Origin: Bacteroidales bacterium
Lineage (GTDB): Bacteria > Bacteroidota > Bacteroidia > Bacteroidales > ML635J-15
Assembly (NCBI GenBank): GCA_023228725.1
Contig: JALOAQ010000142.1
Location: 1 to 6,542 of the forward strand
Direction of reading: 5' to 3'
DNA length: 6,542 nt
Position numbers and translations under genes: made by a program. The notes under the pieces are model-generated. The model made no database searches. It worked only from the letters and a program-made list of their open reading frames with translations, and was not told where the DNA came from. Below, one piece after another: positions 1 through 4,953 of the stretch. Numbering within the stretch: position 1 is the first letter of the stretch; each line of letters begins with the position of its first letter.

Positions 1-1130
1 GTGTTTTTTACAATATAATCTACAATATATTGAGGCGTGTAATAAACTCCTCCTGCTTTTTTTACTTCTGGTTTTTCTTCAATTCTTGCTCGACCTCCTT
101 TGGTTAAAGAAATCGTTTTCCCTAGAAATTGCTCATAAGCACTTCCCAAAATTTCAACAGACAAAACAGAAAATTCATAAGGACAAACAGGATAATAGAG
201 TTCGGAAATTATTTCTTTTATAAGCTTGTTGTCAACAATGATTTTATTACTGATATTGTCCTTTTCAAAATCAAATAAACCTGAATTGTATTTTTGGTCT
301 GCCCTATTAAAACGGTAAATTAAATTATTGTAAAAATTGCCACTTTTTATATCTGTTTTTAAATCTCCGTAAGGTTCAACACTTCTATCTTCTGCTATTC
401 TTAAAAATATTATCCTGTCAATTATATTTTGGACAACAAAGTTTAATTCATCTTCCGTAATATCTTTGTTTCTTAGTGCAATATTCATCGCTAAATCAAC
501 ACGCCATTTATCAAGCGATAGTAAAAATTCATTATCTACTGTGGATGTTCCTTTTTTGTTTTTATCGTTGCCGATGTATTTATCAAAACTCCCTTTTAAA
601 ACTTTTTCTTTGCTAAATGTATCCCATAAAAAGTCAAATTCAGAAACGTATTCTGTGTATTGTAAATACTTGATTCTTGAATTACTTGCTTTATCCGTTG
701 GCTTTGGCTTTTTAGTACAATCGTAAATAGAAAATTCTTCAAAATCAGTAATTACGGAAATTGGCATTTTTGCACTCCAACCATAACGCCTGATTTGATA
801 AGCTGGGTTTATATCTTCTTTTATATCAACACTTGGTTTTTTGGCTTCTAAGAAAAATAATCGTTTTCCTCCAACTAAACGAAAAGAATAATCTGGTGCT
901 TTTGTTGCTCCACCAACTTTTACACGATCTTCATGAATTACTTCACGATAACTTTCGGCATATCCGTTTTCGTTATCAACATCCCAACCCAAGGCTTTGA
1001 AAAATGGGTCTATAAAATCTCTTCTTGTTTGAGTTTCATTATAATCTGCTTGTTTGTAAAATTCTTTTTGCTCGTCAAATCTTTGAACTAAGCTTTTGAT
1101 TTTGTTTAGTGCTTCTTCTTTTGTTTGCAT
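1..1130 (-). CDS. Type IIG (Eco57I-like) restriction-modification enzyme, N-terminal 376 residues, cut by window edge
   Basis: The reading frame is open without interruption from an ATG at 1130 to the left edge, so only the N-terminal part is present (376 whole codons). A nuclease-like region comes first: DFIDPFFKALGW (residues 38-49), then PDY with D80 and EAK with E95 and K97, which fits a PD-(D/E)xK site as in Type I R subunits and Type IIG enzymes. A mostly helical linker follows. At 360-374 the motif GGVYYTPQYIVDYIV marks the entry to an N6-adenine DNA methyltransferase domain. Nuclease plus methylase in one chain implies a self-contained enzyme that cuts unmethylated foreign DNA and modifies host DNA. 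The SAM-binding, NPPY and target-recognition parts lie outside. No Shine-Dalgarno sequence precedes the start, as is usual in Bacteroidota. A PglX-like or other fused methylase is possible, but the EAK nuclease motif argues for Type IIG. Confidence 0.88.
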   Translation of the reverse strand, partial: MQTKEEALNKIKSLVQRFDEQKEFYKQADYNETQTRRDFIDPFFKALGWDVDNENGYAESYREVIHEDRVKVGGATKAPDYSFRLVGGKRLFFLEAKKPSVDIKEDINPAYQIRRYGWSAKMPISVITDFEEFSIYDCTKKPKPTDKASNSRIKYLQYTEYVSEFDFLWDTFSKEKVLKGSFDKYIGNDKNKKGTSTVDNEFLLSLDKWRVDLAMNIALRNKDITEDELNFVVQNIIDRIIFLRIAEDRSVEPYGDLKTDIKSGNFYNNLIYRFNRADQKYNSGLFDFEKDNISNKIIVDNKLIKEIISELYYPVCPYEFSVLSVEILGSAYEQFLGKTISLTKGGRARIEEKPEVKKAGGVYYTPQYIVDYIVKN

Positions 1131-1389
1131 TCTACATACAGATTTACGGTAACAACTACAAATCTTGTTTAAGCCTTAATTTTGGCTTGAAAGCTTAACC
1201 TGCATTGCCACCAACTCATTTATACTCGCAACATCCTATCCCTTATACGCCCATGTTTGGAAATAAGTCGCTAGTTTGTTACGTATTATTTTCTACAAAG
1301 CTACTAATAATTTTTATAAAATAATTGTTTTTAATATTTTTTTTATAACATTAAAATTAATTAAAAATTATCAAATGGGCTTTTTATTC
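1131..1389. other. Intergenic spacer between hepT and the RM gene, with a GC step and a leader hairpin
   Basis: No convincing ORF or RNA gene is seen. Base composition changes abruptly: 1201-1260 is about 45% GC, while 1321-1380 is about 12% GC. The GC-richer half lies next to the RM start and is probably its leader or promoter region. It may instead be residual mobile DNA. No TAnnTTTG box or terminator could be assigned. Confidence 0.6.
1168..1191 (-). repeat. Short inverted repeat (possible hairpin) in the RM gene leader
   Basis: TTTAAGCC (1168-1175) and GGCTTGAA (1184-1191) form an 8-bp stem with one G-T wobble and an 8-nt AT loop. It lies about 40-60 nt upstream of the RM start codon. 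It could be an RNA hairpin in the leader or an operator for a control protein. No adjacent C-protein gene is visible, and no function can be assigned. Confidence 0.35.
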
Positions 1390-1722
1390 CTAAGCTAAAT
1401 AGCCTTCTATTTCTTTCTTAAGTTTAGGTAAATGTATTGAAATTATTCCCCAAATGATAAAATCATCTACTTTGTCATAACCATGTATTACCCAATTTCT
1501 TGTATCTATTATTTGTCTTGCATTTTCAATTTGAAATTCAGGCGCAATTTTCATAATTCTATTCATTGCCTCACCAATAATTTCAATTTCTCTTTCAATA
1601 CCTCTTCTCAGCAATTTATTGTTTTGATATTCATGAAAATCTCTTTTCTCTCCAAGAAAATCAAATATTGATTCAATTGATGTTTTAATGTCAAAAAGGT
1701 GTTTTTTTACTTCACGCTTCAT
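1390..1722 (-). CDS. hepT: HepT-like HEPN ribonuclease toxin (DUF86 family)
   Basis: This 110-residue, mostly helical protein has the usual length of HepT toxins. The diagnostic motif is RNWVIHGY at residues 75-82, an exact RX4HXY: R75 and H80 would form the HEPN RNase site. Y82 matches the tyrosine that the partner AMPylates in characterised systems. Studied HepT toxins cleave RNA, including the 3' end of tRNA, and stop growth or infected cells. The conserved GEAMNRI segment (50-56) and the N-terminal helix also fit the family. Its start lies inside the end of mntA (11-bp overlap), so the two are translationally coupled, with antitoxin first. There is no Shine-Dalgarno motif. The gene ends with TAG and shows no truncation or missing catalytic residue, so it should encode an active toxin. 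The family assignment is firm; the RNA target is inferred from homologues. Confidence 0.93.
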   Translation of the reverse strand: MKREVKKHLFDIKTSIESIFDFLGEKRDFHEYQNNKLLRRGIEREIEIIGEAMNRIMKIAPEFQIENARQIIDTRNWVIHGYDKVDDFIIWGIISIHLPKLKKEIEGYLA

Positions 1723-2020
1723 AAATTAATTGTTTAGATTCATTAATACTTTCAATAAAGTATGGATTTGAAAGTGTTCTTTCAGTTACGATATCAATTT
1801 CTCTTTTAAATAGTTCTCTAAGTTTATAATGAAGTGTGAAATAATTCTTTGTGTATTCATCAACAGTTAAATTGTCTGCAAAGGAGATTAGGAAATCCAT
1901 ATCACTCTTATCTGTAAAATTTTCTGATACAACAGAACCAAAAGCATAAAGCCTTTTAATCTTAAGTGTCTGACAAATAGCAATCAACTGCTTTTTTCGT
2001 TTTTCTAATAATGGCTGCAT
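1712..2020 (-). CDS. mntA: MntA-like minimal nucleotidyltransferase antitoxin (AMPylase of HepT)
   Basis: This 102-residue protein is a minimal nucleotidyltransferase of the DNA polymerase beta superfamily. GSVVSENFTDKSDMD (residues 28-42) is a perfect GSX10DXD signature with metal-binding D40 and D42. The third carboxylate is D76 in REIDIVTE. All three catalytic acids are present, so it should transfer AMP. In characterised pairs MntA uses ATP to AMPylate the tyrosine of the RX4HXY motif in HepT, and so inactivates the RNase. It is the first gene of a two-gene operon and overlaps hepT by 11 bp. A TATCTTTG box lies 17-24 bp before the start, implying a very short leader. The ATG at 2020 is chosen because it gives a normal N terminus before the nucleotidyltransferase fold; no Shine-Dalgarno is seen. 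Related kanamycin nucleotidyltransferase-like proteins are larger, and the hepT neighbour settles the role. Confidence 0.93.
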   Translation of the reverse strand: MQPLLEKRKKQLIAICQTLKIKRLYAFGSVVSENFTDKSDMDFLISFADNLTVDEYTKNYFTLHYKLRELFKREIDIVTERTLSNPYFIESINESKQLIYEA

Positions 2021-2036
2021 AATTTATCTTTTTTTT

Positions 2037-2044
2037 CAAAGATA
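2037..2044 (-). promoter_or_regulatory. Bacteroidota-type -7 box (TATCTTTG) for mntA-hepT
   Basis: The minus strand reads TATCTTTG, an exact TAnnTTTG match to the Bacteroidota housekeeping -7 element, 17-24 nt upstream of the mntA ATG. Transcription would begin near 2030 with a leader of about 10 nt. The -33 region (around 2061-2067) has no clear TTG, so the promoter is supported mainly by its -7 box and position. Confidence 0.5.
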
Positions 2045-2091
2045 ACAATAACTTTTATTAAACATTAGTTTTTAATAATTTTTTATAGTAT

Positions 2092-2099
2092 CAAAGATA
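2092..2099 (-). promoter_or_regulatory. Second TATCTTTG box upstream of mntA (promoter or operator repeat)
   Basis: TATCTTTG on the minus strand is repeated exactly here. The shared 10-mer TCAAAGATAA lies at 2036-2045 and 2091-2100, 55 bp apart. It could be an upstream promoter for the same operon, or one of a pair of binding sites for autoregulation. AT richness makes chance recurrence possible. Confidence 0.3.
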
Positions 2100-2211
2100 A
2101 TATAATTATTTTATTATCCGAAGAATTTAATAAATTAATATCACTGCCTGTTTGCTTTAATAAAAATAAATTGTAAAGCTCGTTACTTGTTTAATATTTA
2201 TATGCCAAAAG

Positions 2212-2278
2212 ATTGTCATTTACTTTTAAGAATTTTTTTTCTATTTTTTTTTTTTAGATAAAGTAAAAGATTGACAAT
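2212..2278. repeat. Imperfect inverted repeat around a T-rich loop
   Basis: ATTGTCA (2212-2218) pairs with TGACAAT (2272-2278). Inside these, TTTACTTT (2219-2226) pairs with AAAGTAAA (2260-2267). That makes 15 bp of stem with a single 4-nt bulge (2268-2271) and a 33-nt T-rich loop containing runs of 8 and 13-14 T. The length exceeds what AT-rich chance usually gives. It could be a structured RNA, a terminator-like element read on either strand, or the ends of a tiny mobile element. Confidence 0.45.
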
Positions 2279-2343
2279 AACAATAAAAGCTAATAAAAAT
2301 AACAATTATCATTAAAATATTTTTTTTTGTTTTCATAAAAGTA

Positions 2344-2363
2344 ATTTTATTTCAAAATAAAAT
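2344..2363. repeat. AT-only inverted repeat
   Basis: ATTTTATT and AATAAAAT face each other across a TCAA loop. The stem has no G-C pairs and is too weak to be called a terminator. It may be chance in such AT-rich DNA. Confidence 0.25.
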
Positions 2364-2541
2364 ACAATATTTTAGACTTCAAAATAAATTAGAAAAAAAT
2401 CTTAATATGCTAGTAATCACATATATCATCTGCTATGAGTGTATGTTTCTGTGGTAATTAATCAGTTTTCAATTATTATAGATGGACATTTTTGGATTGT
2501 TATATACAGTTAAACTTGTTGTGCAAAAAATCATCACTTTT

Positions 2542-2570
2542 TGAACTTTTATTTTTAAAAAATAAATTCA
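2542..2570. repeat. Imperfect AT-rich inverted repeat downstream of the proS operon
   Basis: TGAA (2542-2545) and TTCA (2567-2570) bracket TTTATTTT and AAAATAAA, with a 2-nt bulge. It lies about 115-145 nt past the end of the 233-residue gene and could aid transcript termination. The stem has one G-C pair and no clean T run directly follows on the minus strand, so the call is weak. Confidence 0.2.
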
Positions 2571-2684
2571 ATTTAAAAAAAATTCTCCTTTCTACTGATA
2601 CTCTTCTTTAAAAGAATTGCGGAAATTATATTTTGGGAATAAGTATGTATTAATTTTACAGTAATGTTAAAACACACTTTCCTC

Positions 2685-3386
2685 TTATTCAACTTCTTTA
2701 TTCGTTTTTATTGCATTATACTGAAAACCCAAACGTTTTCCTGTTTGCATTTGATGTTTTAGTATTTTTTCGTTCATATAATGTACATTTATTAATTTAA
2801 CGTCATTATAAGGCGGAACCAATAAATCAAATTTTAAAATATAAGCAATTAAAGATTCTATAAGAGTTCTAAAATTTTCAGAATTAACTATATTTTTACC
2901 AAACACCGGCAAATTAAATCCAAGCTCTCGTCTGCCTTCAATAAAAAACGAGTTTTCTTTATTGATAAATATTCTACCAACCAAATATCCCTGATCATCC
3001 ACACGATTATACTTTAAAGAATCTGAAAGAAAATTATAAATATTAATTATTCCCGAATAAGTGATAAGTGGCTGATTAACATAGATTTGGTCTTTCCAAA
3101 TTTCGTGATTACGTGGAAATTCAAAAATATTAGTATGCATATTAAAGATAATAATATCTCCAGCAATTTTAATTTTTACATCAAAATTTCCTTTATCTCG
3201 AAACTCTAGTTTAACTCTGTCGTCAACACCAATTAGCTCAGCATTATACTCATCAACAATTTCTCTTAAACTATTTTTAAGAATATTAAATGCTTGAAAA
3301 GTTTTGTCGTAAACCTCTTGTTTTAACTTAGATTTTTCTTTTATTGTTGCAATAATTGTTTCTTTTAGTGATTTATTTTCTTCCAT
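2685..3386 (-). CDS. Conserved-looking protein of unknown function, encoded downstream of proS
   Basis: I recognise no named domain in this 233-residue protein. Residues 1-50 are charged and helical (KSLKETIIATIKEKSKLKQEV and on), suggesting a coiled coil or an oligomerisation helix. Residues 51-82 alternate charged and hydrophobic residues and look like beta strands (VKLEFRDKG, VKIKIAGDIIIFN). Aromatic-rich segments follow: NIFEFPRNHEIWKDQIYVNQ (85-104), then GYLVGRIFINKENSFFIEGRR (133-153, last arginine excluded here at 152). There is no signal peptide, membrane helix or cysteine, so it is probably cytoplasmic. It starts 12 bp after the proS stop on the same strand, with no room for a separate promoter, so the two are very likely co-transcribed. 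I have an unverified impression that similar proteins occur in other Bacteroidota. A role linked to translation or tRNA is guilt by association only. Confidence 0.85.
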   Translation of the reverse strand: MEENKSLKETIIATIKEKSKLKQEVYDKTFQAFNILKNSLREIVDEYNAELIGVDDRVKLEFRDKGNFDVKIKIAGDIIIFNMHTNIFEFPRNHEIWKDQIYVNQPLITYSGIINIYNFLSDSLKYNRVDDQGYLVGRIFINKENSFFIEGRRELGFNLPVFGKNIVNSENFRTLIESLIAYILKFDLLVPPYNDVKLINVHYMNEKILKHQMQTGKRLGFQYNAIKTNKEVE

Positions 3387-3398
3387 AAATATTATAGT

Positions 3399-4871
3399 TT
3401 AATAGGCTCTTGCAAAAACAACCCTGTATTTCGAAGCTTTTCCTGAATAAATACATTTTCCTTCTTCTAAACTTGGATTTAAGGGTATAAATCTAATTGT
3501 TGCTTTTGTTTCTTCCTTAATTTTCTCTTCTGTTTCTCTTGTGCCATCCCAATGAGCTTCAATAAAACCCGGACTTTCCTCTAATATTCTTTTAAATTCT
3601 TGATAATCATCAACTTTATGAGTGTTTTCTTGACGGAAATTTAGAGCTTTTTCATAAATGTTTTTCTGAATATCATCAAGTAAAAAATCAATTTGTTCTA
3701 ATAATTTATCATCAGAAATAATTTCTTTTTGCAAAGTATCTCTACGTGCCACTTCCCAAGTGTTATTTTCATAATCTTTTGGTCCAATTGCAATTCTAAT
3801 TGGAACTCCTTTTAATTCCCATTCAGCAAATTTGAATCCTGGGCGTTGCGAATCTCTATCATCAAATTTATATGAAATACCTTTTGTTTTTAGTGTTTTG
3901 CACAAAGCCTTAACTCTTTCTGAAATTTTTTCTAAATCTTCTTGACTTTTATAAATCGGTACAATTACAACTTGAATTGGTGCAAGCTTTGGAGGCAAAA
4001 CCAAACCATTATTATCAGAATGAGCCATTATTAAAGCTCCCATCAAGCGGGTAGAAACCCCCCAAGAGGTTGCCCAAACATATTCTTCTTTGTTTTCTTT
4101 ATTTAAAAATTTAACATCAAATGCTTTAGCAAAATTTTGAGCTAAAAAATGAGATGTGCCGGCTTGCAAAGCTTTTCCGTCTTGCATTAGAGCTTCTATA
4201 CAATATGTATCTTCAGCACCTGCAAACCTTTCATTTTCAGACTTTGTTCCTATATGCACAGGTATTGCAAGATAATTACGGGCAAAATCTTCATAAACAT
4301 GAATCATTTTTTCGGCTTCTTCTATAGCTTCTTGCTTTGTTGCATGAGCTGTATGTCCTTCTTGCCACAAAAATTCTGCTGTACGCAAAAATAAACGTGT
4401 ACGCATTTCCCACCTAACAACGTTTGCCCATTGGTTTATAAGTAAAGGCAAATCACGATATGAATTAATCCAATTTTTATAAGTGTTCCAAATAATAGTT
4501 TCTGAAGTTGGTCTAACAATCAACTCTTCTTCCAATTTTGCATTTGGGTCAACTTCTATACCCCCTTTTTCTGAATTTTTTAATCTATAATGCGTTACAA
4601 CAGCACATTCTTTAGCAAAACCATCCACGTGGTTTGCCTCTTTACTAAAAAAAGATTTAGGGATAAAAAGTGGAAAATATGCATTTACATGACCGGTCTC
4701 TTTAAACATCCCATCTAAAACTGCCTGCATTTTTTCCCAAATGCTATAACCATATGGTTTTATTACCATACAGCCACGCACAGCCGAGTTTTCAGCCAAA
4801 TCTGCTTTTATAACTAAATCATTATACCATTGAGAGTAATTTTCTTCTTTATTTGTAAGTAGTTTTGCCAT
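3399..4871 (-). CDS. proS: Prolyl-tRNA synthetase, archaeal/eukaryotic (INS-less) type
   Basis: This 490-residue cytoplasmic class II synthetase charges tRNA-Pro with proline using ATP. Motif 1 lies around residues 36-71 (KPYGYSIWEKM to FPLFIPK). The substrate loop PTSET is at 121-125. Motif 2 is at 150-176, with RWE at 153-155 and RTAEFLWQEGHTAH. Motif 3 is GVSTRLMGALIMAHSD (271-286) with R275. The anticodon-binding domain follows at about 297-400, and the C-terminal domain ends in the typical ARAY. There is no long editing insertion between motifs 2 and 3, which separates it from the E. coli type. In the C-terminal domain only C473 remains of the four zinc cysteines of archaeal enzymes; the others read D442, T447 and S476, as expected for bacterial members of this type. 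Length is normal. It diverges from the lipoprotein gene and leads the unknown 233-residue gene. Confidence 0.98.
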   Translation of the reverse strand: MAKLLTNKEENYSQWYNDLVIKADLAENSAVRGCMVIKPYGYSIWEKMQAVLDGMFKETGHVNAYFPLFIPKSFFSKEANHVDGFAKECAVVTHYRLKNSEKGGIEVDPNAKLEEELIVRPTSETIIWNTYKNWINSYRDLPLLINQWANVVRWEMRTRLFLRTAEFLWQEGHTAHATKQEAIEEAEKMIHVYEDFARNYLAIPVHIGTKSENERFAGAEDTYCIEALMQDGKALQAGTSHFLAQNFAKAFDVKFLNKENKEEYVWATSWGVSTRLMGALIMAHSDNNGLVLPPKLAPIQVVIVPIYKSQEDLEKISERVKALCKTLKTKGISYKFDDRDSQRPGFKFAEWELKGVPIRIAIGPKDYENNTWEVARRDTLQKEIISDDKLLEQIDFLLDDIQKNIYEKALNFRQENTHKVDDYQEFKRILEESPGFIEAHWDGTRETEEKIKEETKATIRFIPLNPSLEEGKCIYSGKASKYRVVFARAY

Positions 4872-4928
4872 ATTAATTGGTATGAAATTTGCATTAAAAA
4901 CAATAAAGTTCTTTAAAAAATATTTTTA

Positions 4929-4936
4929 CAAAATTA
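4929..4936 (-). promoter_or_regulatory. Candidate -7 box (TAATTTTG) for the proS operon
   Basis: The minus strand of the proS/lipoprotein intergenic region reads TAATTTTG, which fits TAnnTTTG. Transcription would start near 4922 and give proS a leader of about 50 nt. The expected -33 region (around 4956-4961) reads GTTTTC rather than a clear TTG, and would lie over the first codons of the divergent gene. Chance matches are likely in such AT-rich DNA. Confidence 0.3.
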
Positions 4937-4953
4937 TAAAAATTCATAACATT

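Larger units (their letters stand above)
2045..2684. other. Long AT-rich non-coding gap between mntA-hepT and the proS operon
   Basis: About 640 bp hold no ORF with recognisable protein character. The only openings are tiny, such as 16 codons at 2407-2457. The left end carries the two TATCTTTG boxes. The middle carries a 67-bp imperfect inverted repeat and long T runs. Two AT-only inverted repeats (2344-2363, 2542-2570) follow. The stretch 2405-2530 is less AT-biased than its flanks and has no identified content. No terminator with a GC-containing stem could be assigned to the proS operon, which ends at 2685. Confidence 0.6.

Noticed and set aside
466..726. Plus-strand ORF of 86 codons
   Set aside because: It lies antisense to the continuous, well-recognised RM reading frame and has no protein-family character.
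1..1130. Type I restriction R subunit (HsdR)
   Set aside because: The nuclease motif is followed by a methyltransferase entry motif (GGVYYTPQYIV) rather than a helicase region.
1193..1283. attC-like pair (GCTTAAC ... GTTACGT) that might mark an integron cassette
   Set aside because: Only one core fits the consensus, the inner arms are not complementary, and there is no integrase.
1483..1671. Plus-strand ORF of 62 codons
   Set aside because: Antisense shadow of hepT.
2407..2457. Small plus-strand ORF of 16 codons, hydrophobic
   Set aside because: Expected by chance; no ribosome binding or promoter evidence.
2585..2591. AAAGGAG on the minus strand, Shine-Dalgarno-like
   Set aside because: No ATG at suitable spacing, only a TTG with about 23 codons after it; the other genes here do not use such sites.
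2604..2616. TTCTTT/AAAGAA palindrome as terminator of the proS operon
   Set aside because: No room for a loop, no G-C-rich stem and no T run placed after it.
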